Below, one piece after another: positions 17,938 to 25,515 of a DNA stretch of 64,000 bases. Position numbers and translations under genes: made by a program. The DNA is from Niastella sp966212235 (GTDB lineage: Bacteria; Bacteroidota; Bacteroidia; Chitinophagales; Chitinophagaceae), in NCBI GenBank assembly GCA_966212235.1, contig CBIHPP010000010.1:124001-188000 (forward strand). Direction: 5' to 3'. The notes under the pieces were generated by a model. It saw only the letters and a program-made list of their open reading frames with translations. It searched no databases and was not told the origin of the DNA. Every line of letters starts with the position of its first letter. The first letter of the stretch is position 1.

Positions 17938-19131
17938 ATGAAACAATGTTGGATATTAAGAAGTATAATTTATATAGTGGTAGTCTCGGTAGTTCATTGT
18001 GGATGTCAGCAAACTACCGGGGAACCTAAAAGTATTTATAAATACATAGAACCAACATATGGCAATATTCAATTAGCGACGACCAGAGATACTTTAAGTT
18101 TTCAACTGGATGATACTACTTATAATGCTATAAAATCGTTTAACCTCTTTCTGCACAAAGGAACCGAGTATATCAGTTTCTATGACCAGCGATCTGAAAC
18201 CATAAATGTTTACAATTTCGAAACGAAGAAATTGAAGGGTAAAATAAGCATGAAGAATTGGTTCAAGGGACACTCACTTTATAAAACAAGCACATATGTG
18301 AAAAATTTTGACAGCATTTATGTTACTAACTTGAATACATTGTATCTCTTTGACAGGCATGGTAAGAAAAAGTGGGGAATTGATTTTCCTGGTAAAACTG
18401 ATGTGGCAAGAGCTTTCTTCGACAATACCTGTCAACCGGTTTTTAAAGATGGGCAACTGTTCGCTGCTGTGAGTCCGGGTGTTGATTATAACTCATTGGA
18501 GAAGATGAAAAAATGGAAAGTTTTGTATCAATTCGGTGGAGAGAATAATAAAGCCAGGCTACATATTGATCTTCCAGACATCTATTGGCATAATTTATAT
18601 GGAAGTCAATTTATTAAGTATAATTTTTGTTTTAACAACCAAGGGCATTTTGTATTCAGTTTTCCGGCTGATACAAATATTTATGTAACAGATCTCAAGG
18701 ATTACTATGTAGCTTATTATGCCAAAAGCCGGTTCCAAAAGGAAGCAATCGCCCCACTAAAAAAAGATCAGTTACAGGACGACATTGCGTTCAAACAATA
18801 TAAGTTAAGAGATTCCTATGGTCCGATCTTCTTCGATCCCTATAAAAAAAGACATCTTCGTTTGGCAAAACAAAAGTTCAGAGAGGAAGATTATAAAACC
18901 AATGAACAGGATCGGAAGCAAACTGTAATCATATTTGATGAGAAGATGCATATCATCGGTGAATCAGCGCTACCGGATGGATTGTCTTTTAGTTCCCTTA
19001 TTTTCAGCGCCAATAACAGTATGTATGCCCGGGTAAACGGTGCGGATGAAAATGCGCTGCATTTCGTTCGTTTGGAGTATAAAGAGCTCCCTGATAATTC
19101 ATTGCATCAGCTAACGAAATTGGGAAAGTAG
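17938..19131 (+). CDS. Beta-propeller-like surface lipoprotein (DUF4221-like)
   Basis: A 397-residue protein. The ATG at 17938 is chosen because it gives MKQCWILRS and a signal with a lipobox near VVHCGC; the longer frame starting at 17878 would bury the signal. Repeating strand patterns (FETKKLKGKISM, DSIYVTNLNTLYLFDRHGKKK, NQGHFVFSFPADTNIYV) resemble six-bladed propeller lipoproteins of Bacteroidota such as DUF4221. It is second in the 16785-20618 operon, between the N-domain protein and the thioredoxin-like lipoprotein. The family call is by pattern only. Confidence 0.6.
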   Translation: MKQCWILRSIIYIVVVSVVHCGCQQTTGEPKSIYKYIEPTYGNIQLATTRDTLSFQLDDTTYNAIKSFNLFLHKGTEYISFYDQRSETINVYNFETKKLKGKISMKNWFKGHSLYKTSTYVKNFDSIYVTNLNTLYLFDRHGKKKWGIDFPGKTDVARAFFDNTCQPVFKDGQLFAAVSPGVDYNSLEKMKKWKVLYQFGGENNKARLHIDLPDIYWHNLYGSQFIKYNFCFNNQGHFVFSFPADTNIYVTDLKDYYVAYYAKSRFQKEAIAPLKKDQLQDDIAFKQYKLRDSYGPIFFDPYKKRHLRLAKQKFREEDYKTNEQDRKQTVIIFDEKMHIIGESALPDGLSFSSLIFSANNSMYARVNGADENALHFVRLEYKELPDNSLHQLTKLGK

Positions 19132-19145
19132 AATTTTTTAAAATA

Positions 19146-19679
19146 ATGGAAATGAGAAATATTTTTAAATTAATGATACTATTAATAGTGACCGGATGTG
19201 GCGCTACTTCAAAAAAGCCCAATAGTATTGAAATTATAACTCCTGGCGACCAGCAGGATTCTATTTTCCATGACCTGATAGCGGTTACCCACAATATTGT
19301 ACCGGAAGAATTGCAAACTGATTCACTTGCATTTCTTGTATTACCATTGCAAGCCAGTTGCCCTGCTTGCCGTAATAAAACGATTGACAGTATTGTTAAA
19401 CACCAGGATGATCTTTTAGAAAAACATTTTATCATTTTATCTGTGAAAGGGTCGCGCAAAAAAATTAATGGTTATTTTCAAGAAAACAACAAAAAGTTAC
19501 CTGATATGCAGGAGCATTTAGTGCTCGATAGCAACAACATTGCATATACGCATGAATTGTATGATGAAAAACCGGTGATGTATTATACCTACAATAAAAA
19601 GGCCTATAAAAAGGTAGCGGCCGTACCTGCAACTGTCAGAGATGATCTTATGGAGTTTTTCTCCGGGTACAGGAAATGA
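19146..19679 (+). CDS. Thioredoxin-fold lipoprotein with CPAC motif
   Basis: A 177-residue protein with lipobox LLIVTGCG near residue 18. A predicted strand (AFLVLPLQA) leads into SCPACRNK, a CxxC redox motif at the start of a helix as in thioredoxins, followed by KHFIILSVKGSR. The domain is small and lacks an obvious cis-Pro segment. It lies 14 bp after the propeller lipoprotein and 27 bp before the phosphoesterase-like gene, so the operon keeps the N-domain / thioredoxin / phosphoesterase order of the fused gene upstream. Confidence 0.7.
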   Translation: MEMRNIFKLMILLIVTGCGATSKKPNSIEIITPGDQQDSIFHDLIAVTHNIVPEELQTDSLAFLVLPLQASCPACRNKTIDSIVKHQDDLLEKHFIILSVKGSRKKINGYFQENNKKLPDMQEHLVLDSNNIAYTHELYDEKPVMYYTYNKKAYKKVAAVPATVRDDLMEFFSGYRK

Positions 19680-19706
19680 TGAATCAAAAGTATTAAATGT
19701 ACTACC

Positions 19707-20618
19707 ATGCACTCCAAATTAAAAATACCTATATTTATACCTGGTGCTGTTAAATCCAGTCATTATTTTTATTTGCCTCTCAGGCAAAATATATCAGATG
19801 AGCGTTCAGAATACCAGAAATCTGGAAATATTTTAATAATTGCCAACTTTGAAGAGGATTTTCAATCACTCTGCCACATATTGAAAAGAAGAAGCGTAAT
19901 AGACAAATACCTGGAATGGACTTTTGATAATAATCAACTTTTCATTATTGGTAGTGGCGGTAGGTTAAAGAACCAAGAGTCAGAGTATCTGTGGTTCCTT
20001 TATTATCTGCAGGAAAAAGCATGGAAGAAAGGAGGATATGTACATTTTATTCCCAGTAACCAGGATATTCTTAACCTGAACGGAAGTTGGCGTTATGCAC
20101 ATCCAAAGTATGCCGCTAAAAGAACAGATTCAAAAAACCCTTCAACGGCATTTTATTATGGCAATAATGAATTGTGGCACTGGCTACATGCCAAAAATAT
20201 TATAGAAAAAATTGGTTCCTTTCTTTTCGTGCCGGCGGGTATTTCTGTAGCCGTCAATGATCTTGGCTATTCACTTTCTCGGATCAATGAGCTGGTTCGT
20301 AAATATTTTACCACCGCAGGCCAGCCACACACCATACCTGAAGTTGAATTACTGTTAAACAGTGATGACAGTCCTTTGAAGTATAAGGGTTATTTCGATG
20401 GTTCAGCAACGGAAAAGCATGTAAATAACACGCTAAAAAAATTCAGGGTAAAAACAATTGTTACTGCTTATGAGGGGGCCGCGCCAGGTATCTATTTTGA
20501 TGGGAAAGTGATCAATATAGCAAAGGACGCTGTGAATGGAGACCCGGGAGCGCTTTTCATAAAACGCGAATATTTATACCTATTGGATTCACATGGTAAA
20601 AGAAGAAAGGTTTATTGA
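19707..20618 (+). CDS. Phosphoesterase-fold pseudoenzyme (metal ligands lost)
   Basis: A 303-residue protein that aligns with the phosphoesterase domain of the 13464 fusion: YLWFLYYLQEKAWKKGGYVHFI, DILNL-GSWRY and NNTLKKFRVKTIVTA are matched. Every metal or phosphate motif is changed: SDIEGNF is ANFEEDF (46-52), GDIVDRGE is GSGGRLKN (82-89), LGNHE is PSNQD (116-120), THGGI is VPAGI and TGHT is TAYE. The frame is intact and the fold core is kept, so it looks maintained as a binding protein rather than decaying. No signal peptide is visible. Confidence 0.8.
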   Translation: MHSKLKIPIFIPGAVKSSHYFYLPLRQNISDERSEYQKSGNILIIANFEEDFQSLCHILKRRSVIDKYLEWTFDNNQLFIIGSGGRLKNQESEYLWFLYYLQEKAWKKGGYVHFIPSNQDILNLNGSWRYAHPKYAAKRTDSKNPSTAFYYGNNELWHWLHAKNIIEKIGSFLFVPAGISVAVNDLGYSLSRINELVRKYFTTAGQPHTIPEVELLLNSDDSPLKYKGYFDGSATEKHVNNTLKKFRVKTIVTAYEGAAPGIYFDGKVINIAKDAVNGDPGALFIKREYLYLLDSHGKRRKVY

Positions 20619-20691
20619 TTTCAATATTTGCCATTTGCAGGTCCGTTTAATTAATGATGTTGACTTCGTAACGAGTATTCTAGTTTGATCT

Positions 20692-20955
20692 TTAGGCTGA
20701 TTTTTTATGATCAAAACTTTCTGTTCGTTTGAAGTAAAAGGAAATTTTGAAATACCCTTCTTCATTGTAATAATACGTTCCCCGGAAATGGTCAAACTCA
20801 ATAGGAGCGCCCATGTCTTTCATTTCGTTAAGAAGATTATAAACGCTTCTTCTTGATATGCCCAATTTTCCAGCTAACTCGCTGGCTGTTCCTGTGCCCT
20901 TGATCCTTATCAGGTGGTCGATACGTTCAATTCTTTTAAAACAATCCTTAGTCAT
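20692..20955 (-). CDS. HTH-type transcriptional regulator (paralogue of 28565 gene)
   Basis: An 87-residue protein with an HTH_11/DeoR-like winged helix in its first half (RIERIDHLIRIKGTGTASEL, KLGISRRSVYNLLNEMKDMG) and a short C-terminal part PIEFDHFRGTYYYNEEGYF. It is strongly similar to the 106-residue regulator at 28565-28885 in both parts. The shared inverted repeat ACTGCA-N7-TGCAGT lies 104 bp upstream of its start, and another half-site palindrome TACTGCAGTA at 21012-21021, so it may regulate itself. Confidence 0.8.
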   Translation of the reverse strand: MTKDCFKRIERIDHLIRIKGTGTASELAGKLGISRRSVYNLLNEMKDMGAPIEFDHFRGTYYYNEEGYFKISFYFKRTESFDHKKSA

Positions 20956-21058
20956 ATAAATTTGTATATTTTACAGTTTATTAATTAAACCAGTTTCAAG
21001 TTACACTCCTATACTGCAGTAATATTTCACCTAAATGTTAATTTCTTCACGGATAATA

Positions 21059-21094
21059 ACTGCATTTAAACTGCAGTCAGTATTACTAAATTTG
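21059..21094 (+). promoter_or_regulatory. Operator ACTGCA-TTTAAAC-TGCAGT next to a -7 box
   Basis: The inverted repeat is at 21059-21077. TAAATTTG at 21087-21094 matches TAnnTTTG for rightward transcription, so the operator would cover the -33 region of a promoter facing the phosphoesterase remnant. The same repeat and spacer length occur at 28520 and 29896. Confidence 0.5.
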
Positions 21095-21170
21095 TATTAT
21101 TTATTTCGTTCGTATTACGATTTATGTAATTTTAAATAATGGATTTATATAAATACTAAAAGAAACCAAG

Positions 21171-21786
21171 ATGGTTTTTGGTATACCTGATGACATAAAG
21201 CCAGGGGGCAATTTATCTCCATTTCATACTTGGCAATCACGAGATCATGAATATGAATGGTGATTGGCGATACATACATCCAAAATATGTAGCTTCTTCT
21301 AAAATTCCTTATACCGCTTTATATTATGGCAATAATGAATTATGGCAATGGTTATGCACAAAAAACATCATGGAAAAAATAGGTGATATTTTATTTGTCC
21401 ATGCAGGAATTTCCAATGAATTATTACAGCTAAATTTATCAGTTACAGAAATCAACAACATTGCCCGCCCATATTATAAAAAGGCAATTGAATTATTTGC
21501 CGACCCCGTAATTGCGACTATTTTCGGCGAAAATTCACCATTTTGGTATCGTGGGTATTACAGGCAAACGGCAACTGAAGAGCTGATTGATGCCACGTTA
21601 AAACATTTTGGGGTAAAAGCCATTGTAACCGGTCATACCGTAATGGAAAAGGTTACCACGTTTTTTAATGCAAAAGTGATCAATGTAGATACCGATCATG
21701 CATCAGGAAATTCTGAAGCGTTACTAATAAGAAGAAATAGATTTTATAGAATAGGCAAACAAGGGAAAAAAGAAAGAATTAAGTAA
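21171..21786 (+). pseudogene. Frameshifted, N-terminally truncated phosphoesterase
   Basis: The longest ATG frame (21247-21786, 179 residues) encodes only the C-terminal half of a phosphoesterase close to the domain in the 13464 protein: GDWRYIHPKY, FVHAGIS, FWYRGYYRQ, IVTGHTVM, TDHASGN. Homology continues upstream of that ATG in the same frame as YLHFILGNHEI (from about 21214), so the GNHE catalytic motif is present but the frame has a stop at 21196. Just before, another frame from ATG 21171 gives IKPGG, which fits the conserved K-x-GG, with the break near the G run at 21204-21212. The motifs DxxG and GDxVDRG are absent. It is most likely a decayed gene. Confidence 0.7.
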
Positions 21787-21900
21787 GCATTTATAAAAGG
21801 CTCCACCCAGGAGACTATTTGAATTAATAGTAGCTAGATTCACTCAATAGCAAAGATTAAAACTAAGTAATCCCTCATGTCACCCATGCCGCGGCAAGGA

Positions 21901-22911
21901 CTATTGGCTTTCTTCCCGATCCAACTTTTTGATCTCTTTTTTGACTTCTTCTACCAATTGCTGTTCTGTCGGCAGGTAAAGTTGGTACTTACTGGCAATA
22001 ATGGTTTTGTTGTTTTCAGGCAAAGTAATTTTTACCATTGCATCATTTTTATCTGCGCATAGCAGAATCCCGATAGTAGAATTTTCGAAATCCTGTTTTT
22101 CGAAACGGTCGTAATAATTTACATACATCTGTAACTGGCCGATATCTTCATGTGTAAGTTTGTTTGTCTTAATTTCCATGACTACAAAACATTGCAGTAA
22201 ACGGTTATAAAGCACCAGGTCAATAAAAAAGTCGTCGCCTTTGAGGTGAATGCGCTTTTGTCGGGCTACAAAAGAAAAGCCATTGCCTATTTCCAGTAAA
22301 AACTCCTGCAAGTGGGTAATGATGGCTTTTTCCAGGTCTTTTTCATAATAGGCCGCTTCTCTTTTTAGCCCTAAGAACTCCAATATCATAGGTTCTTTAA
22401 TTATCTCCCTGACATCACAAGGCTGTTTTTCTTTTCTTGCTACCGCTAAAACTTCTTTTACATCATTGCTGATTAATAATCTTTCAAAAAGATGGCTATT
22501 CACCTGCCGCTCCAATTGCCTCGCCGTCCAGTTATTTTTTTCTGTTTCCGCAGTATAAAACTCTCTTTTGTCTTGATTATCAATGCGTAACAATACCCGA
22601 TAATGGGTCCAGCTAAATTGTGAACGCAGTGCGTTCACAATTGGGAAAACGCGATAAAATTGACGGAAAAGATTCAATTGCCTGGAAGAAAAGCCTGTTC
22701 CAAATTGGGGTTCTAATGAATCTGCCAATGATTTTATAAGGAATTCACCATATCCTGCACGTTCTGCCCCTTGCTGCTCTTCTTCAAAAATTATTCTTCC
22801 GATATGCCAATACATAACCACTCTTTCTACATCAACTGAACGGATGGCTTTTTCTCTTGCATGAACAATAATGGCATGTATTTCCTGTATAAGTGCTTTT
22901 CTTATTTCCAT
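21901..22911 (-). CDS. DUF1016/YhcG-family protein with PD-(D/E)XK nuclease domain
   Basis: A 336-residue protein. The N-terminal half (about 1-160) has the YhcG pattern with VVMYWHIGRIIFEEEQ, GYGEFLIKSLADSL, FSSRQLNLFRQFY and WTHYRVLLRI. The C-terminal half (about 175-320) holds a nuclease core: GDDFFIDLVLYNR then VVMEIKTNKLTHEDIGQLQMYVNYYD, giving the D...ExK order. The family is found across bacteria, often beside restriction or defence genes; here it stands alone between the phosphoesterase remnant and a DUF6266-like gene. Biological role is not settled. Confidence 0.9.
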   Translation of the reverse strand: MEIRKALIQEIHAIIVHAREKAIRSVDVERVVMYWHIGRIIFEEEQQGAERAGYGEFLIKSLADSLEPQFGTGFSSRQLNLFRQFYRVFPIVNALRSQFSWTHYRVLLRIDNQDKREFYTAETEKNNWTARQLERQVNSHLFERLLISNDVKEVLAVARKEKQPCDVREIIKEPMILEFLGLKREAAYYEKDLEKAIITHLQEFLLEIGNGFSFVARQKRIHLKGDDFFIDLVLYNRLLQCFVVMEIKTNKLTHEDIGQLQMYVNYYDRFEKQDFENSTIGILLCADKNDAMVKITLPENNKTIIASKYQLYLPTEQQLVEEVKKEIKKLDREESQ

Positions 22912-23323
22912 ATAATTAAGCTACTCAACCAGATGCCTGAAGACCAATGGTAGAAATTGTTTCTATTCCAGTCCAATTGTGTACTATACGCAGAGATATA
23001 GAGAGTACAGAAAATGTATTTGGTATACCGTTAGTAAATATAAAAAATTAATGATCATTATAGCCTGCAGTTATTTATTTTTTGAGATATAACATCATAA
23101 CGAACGCTTCGTGTGCCAGCTACATTTTACTGCATGTTTCTTCCATATTAAAAAGACCCCTTATCCAGGAGCCTTTTTTAGCACATAGAAGCCAAATTAA
23201 TTTCAAAACCAATTAATAACTATTAAAACTCATTATAAAACCCTACTGCGGCAGCTAAAGAAAAGAAATGCCCCGCCGCTAGCGTTTGTACGGGGCATTC
23301 TTTTTTAGGATAAGGCTGTTCCC
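22912..23323. other. Intergenic region (412 bp)
   Basis: Contains an imperfect hairpin near 23148-23175 and the clear hairpin at 23267-23299. Otherwise AT-rich, with no gene or repeat recognised. The promoter of the DUF1016 gene is expected at its left edge. Confidence 0.4.
23267..23299. terminator. Hairpin terminator after DUF6266-like gene
   Basis: AATGCCCCG and CGGGGCATT form a perfect 9-bp stem. Leftward it is followed by TTTCTTTTC and rightward by CTTTTTT, so it may work in both directions. It lies 25 bp after the stop of the leftward gene. Confidence 0.65.
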
Positions 23324-23962
23324 TTACGTGATTTTCACCACGCCCGTGTAAGAACTGTCGAATACAGTTTGACCATCGGCCGAGATGAAAGCCAACCAGG
23401 TGTGCACTTCCTGTCCACTGTATTCCGGCATTTCCAGAGAGCCTGTGCCTGTGCTCCGGTCTGGTCCCTGTATTGTAAATGCGCTTACATTGTAGGCTTC
23501 ACAATACGCTACCAGAATTGCCTTGTCGGTCGGCTTTACTGCGCCAGATACGTCCCTCGTGCTCCATTTGAACGTAACGGTTTCTGCTGCCGGTGATGTC
23601 ACAGAGGCGCCAATCATACCTACGCGTTCGCCTCGGCTTACCATTACCTTGCTGTAATCGATCCTGTATTCAGGTGATTGGCCGATAATGGCATTTTTAA
23701 ACAGATCCCTGACGGCAGCATTATAACCCGACATTCTAACGGCCACATTGCGGAAACCAACCTTCACCACGTATTTGATGGTTCGGGTAAAACTTCCTGC
23801 CAGTGCCATTTTTGATCTGTGAACTTGTTGATTTGAGGTGGCTGGTTTGTCACTGCGTACACCGATACTACGGACGTAATCAACGCCATTCCATTTACCA
23901 CCTACCAGCTTGCCGACTTTACCACTAAAGCCGCCATGCATGCTTTCCTTAATTCGTGCCAT
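23324..23962 (-). CDS. DUF6266-like protein
   Basis: A 212-residue protein beginning MARIKESMHGGFSGKVGKLVG, with RSIGVRSDKPATSNQQ, a conserved look in the DUF6266 family found in many Bacteroidota. The N-terminal 70 residues resemble phage or packaging proteins in composition, and the C-terminal half (about 110-212) is a beta-rich Ig-like domain (VTFKWSTRD, AILVAYCEAYN, HTWLAFISADG). No signal peptide is seen. Function is unknown. It lies next to an intergenic region with three tandem repeat arrays. Confidence 0.75.
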   Translation of the reverse strand: MARIKESMHGGFSGKVGKLVGGKWNGVDYVRSIGVRSDKPATSNQQVHRSKMALAGSFTRTIKYVVKVGFRNVAVRMSGYNAAVRDLFKNAIIGQSPEYRIDYSKVMVSRGERVGMIGASVTSPAAETVTFKWSTRDVSGAVKPTDKAILVAYCEAYNVSAFTIQGPDRSTGTGSLEMPEYSGQEVHTWLAFISADGQTVFDSSYTGVVKIT

Positions 23963-24090
23963 AAAAATTAAAATTTAAAAGTGAATGAATAAATGTTTGC
24001 GCACTTAGCACATGTTCATAACCGGTATTTGATCATTTGCCTTGTGCGATACAAATGTAAGGTGGTTCAATGCAGAAAAAATCACATAGA

Positions 24091-24160
24091 TGGTTACACG
24101 TGGTCTAAAATGGTCAAAGATGTCCTAAAGTGGTCAAAATAGTTCTAAAGTGGTCTAGAA
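24091..24160. repeat. Seven tandem copies of a 10-bp unit (TGGTCWAAAR)
   Basis: Units begin at 24091, 24101, 24111, 24121, 24131, 24141 and 24151 with no indel: TGGTTACACG, TGGTCTAAAA, TGGTCAAAGA, TGTCCTAAAG, TGGTCAAAAT, AGTTCTAAAG, TGGTCTAGAA. The copies have diverged but keep exact 10-bp phase. Confidence 0.8.
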
Positions 24161-24207
24161 AGCCCCTTTTGTCGTATTTGTCGTATTAAACCTTCATCAT
24201 GATATTG

Positions 24208-24350
24208 CAGTTTCCGGATTAAAATCATAGAAGGCATAGCTATTTTAGGAATAAGCGCTTTACGTGTATAGCCGCTTCAGGACTAAAATCGCAGAACATA
24301 TAGTTACTTCAGGATTTATTCTTTTACCGGTATAGTTATTTTAGGATGAA
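24208..24350. repeat. Four and a half tandem copies of a 32-bp unit
   Basis: Units at 24208-24239, 24240-24271, 24272-24303, 24304-24335 and a partial from 24336. Each has the form Y-rich start, CAGGA or TAGGA at offset 7-11, and ends in ATAG. The length is exactly 32 bp in every complete copy although the sequence between fixed points varies. Confidence 0.75.
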
Positions 24351-24377
24351 TCAACGGCTTGATCACAATCAATTTTC

Positions 24378-24614
24378 TTTACCCCTTGCTTGCCTCTGGT
24401 TTACCTTTTTCTTACCCGTTGTTTACCTAAAGTTTACGCTGAGTTTACCGCTGGCTTACCTAAAGGTTACCTGGTGGTCGTATTTTCTTTATACCTGCCT
24501 TATCATTCCTTTACCTTTTCCTTGCCTAACGGGTAAACAAAAGGTAAATCAGGTATAGAGGAGGTATAAAGGAGAACTATCACGGGGGGTAAAGAAAGGT
24601 AAACAACAGGTAAA
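24378..24614. repeat. 11-bp phased array of TTTACC, then GGTAAA in the opposite orientation
   Basis: YTTRCC/TTTACC hexamers start at 24378, 24389, 24400, 24411, 24422, 24433, 24444, 24455 and 24466, i.e. nine sites at exactly 11-bp steps, with variable 5-bp fillers. A gap follows, then 24510 and 24521. From 24532 the motif is inverted (GGTAAA or GGTATA at 24532, 24543, 24552, 24563, 24588, 24598, 24609), again mostly at 11-bp steps. The period is not a multiple of three, so it is not a coding repeat. Confidence 0.85.
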
Positions 24615-24937
24615 GAAATTATTCGTTTTATTTGAGGCCTGGAGTGGATAATAGGAGGGAAGTTATTCCGGATCGTCAGGTTATGGTCGATCAAGATGTT
24701 TCTATTACGCTATATGGATGCTATGAATTTTTAATGCAGATAATTTAATTCAATTAGTAAAACGACAATGACGGCCATGTTAATGGCTGGATAACCAAGG
24801 TATATTGGGGAGTTTACACATCGGCGAACGTACATTGCGCCGATGACGTAACATTTTCATCATTAGGCAAATAGCACCATTGACTTACCAATCAGTGCGA
24901 TGGCAGTTACCTAAATGTCCGGGGAAATAATGTGTTA

Positions 24938-24958
24938 AAAGCGTCGTAAGACGTCTTT
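24938..24958 (-). terminator. Terminator-like hairpin after the 110-residue gene
   Basis: On the minus strand AAAG-a-CGTC, loop TTAC, GACG-CTTT, then TTAACAC. It lies 25 bp beyond the stop of the leftward gene. Confidence 0.4.
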
Positions 24959-24982
24959 GGTAGATGCAAACCGTATTATCCG

Positions 24983-25315
24983 TCAGGAAAGCACGGTTTC
25001 GTCGAGGTTTTTCTTTACGTCCTCTTCTTCAAGATGTACGTATTCGGCAAATTCTCTGATTGACACATAACCCTTCTGCCGACCCAGTGTTTCGCGGATC
25101 GTTTGTAACAACCGTTGGGCAGTGCGTATATTAATGCCGAGTATCTTGGTGATGTCGTGGGTGTGTATGACCAGCCGTTTACTGATTGTCCCGTTAGAAG
25201 CGGGCGCTTTTTTAGCCGTTTTTTTCTTTTTATGGGCAACTTTCTTTTTGGAAGCTTTTGTCCTGGTTTTTACCTGAACGGCTTTTTTCGCAGCAATGCG
25301 TTTCTTTTTAGCCAT
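24983..25315 (-). CDS. Histone-H1-like tail plus HTH domain, small DNA-binding protein
   Basis: A 110-residue protein. The first 45 residues are almost all Lys, Ala, Thr and Arg (AAKKAV, SKKKVAHKKKKTAKKA), like the tails of bacterial histone-H1 homologues. Residues about 48-105 form a helix-turn-helix of a type seen in Bacteroidota regulators (VIHTHDITKILGINIRTAQRLL, YVSIREFAEYV). The combination suggests a sequence-guided DNA-binding or nucleoid-associated protein. It lies next to the phased repeat arrays, which makes them plausible targets; that link is inference. Confidence 0.75.
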   Translation of the reverse strand: MAKKKRIAAKKAVQVKTRTKASKKKVAHKKKKTAKKAPASNGTISKRLVIHTHDITKILGINIRTAQRLLQTIRETLGRQKGYVSIREFAEYVHLEEEDVKKNLDETVLS

Positions 25316-25426
25316 GCTGTTTTTTACATTTAATGGTTAAGCCAATAGCGGCAGTTTGGCTTACTAATCGGAGCAGCTGTAAATTACATGCAAATTTGAA
25401 ATCAGGCAAAAAAAAATACAGGATAG

Positions 25427-25498
25427 GCTGAACGCTAAACGCCAAAAGCTGAACGCAAAGTCCGGAAATACGTGTTTCGCGTTCTCTGCGTTCGGCTT
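25427..25498. repeat. GCTGAACGC repeats with inverted copy
   Basis: GCTGAACGC occurs at 25427-25435 and 25448-25456, and the inverted TGCGTTCGGCTT at 25487-25498 pairs with AAGCTGAACGCA (25446-25457, one mismatch). A run of nine A at about 25408-25416 would give a T run leftward, so part of this may be the terminator of the kinase operon. Confidence 0.5.
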
Positions 25499-25515
25499 GA
25501 AGCGTGCGGGCTTCC

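Larger units (their letters stand above)
23963..24982. other. Intergenic region (1.02 kb) carrying three tandem arrays
   Basis: No gene is supported. From left to right it holds a 10-bp array (24091-24160), a 32-bp array (24208-24350), an 11-bp array (24378-24614), an 8-bp-arm hairpin CATCGGCG/CGCCGATG (24819-24845) and a terminator-like hairpin (24938-24958). The apparent frames of 60-70 codons at 24346-24694 are made by the array and are rejected. Confidence 0.7.

Noticed and set aside
20692..20955. Toxin-antitoxin pair with the neighbouring gene
   Set aside because: The HTH protein is convergent with the phosphoesterase-like gene and has a paralogue in a different context; no toxin-like small gene is adjacent.
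21901..23962. Restriction-modification or prophage island from the DUF1016 and DUF6266-like genes
   Set aside because: No methylase, specificity subunit, integrase or structural phage gene is nearby; two isolated genes are not enough.
24346..24694. Short open frames on both strands in the 11-bp array
   Set aside because: They arise from the repeated TTTACC/GGTAAA text read through; the period is not a multiple of three and no start context or homology supports them.
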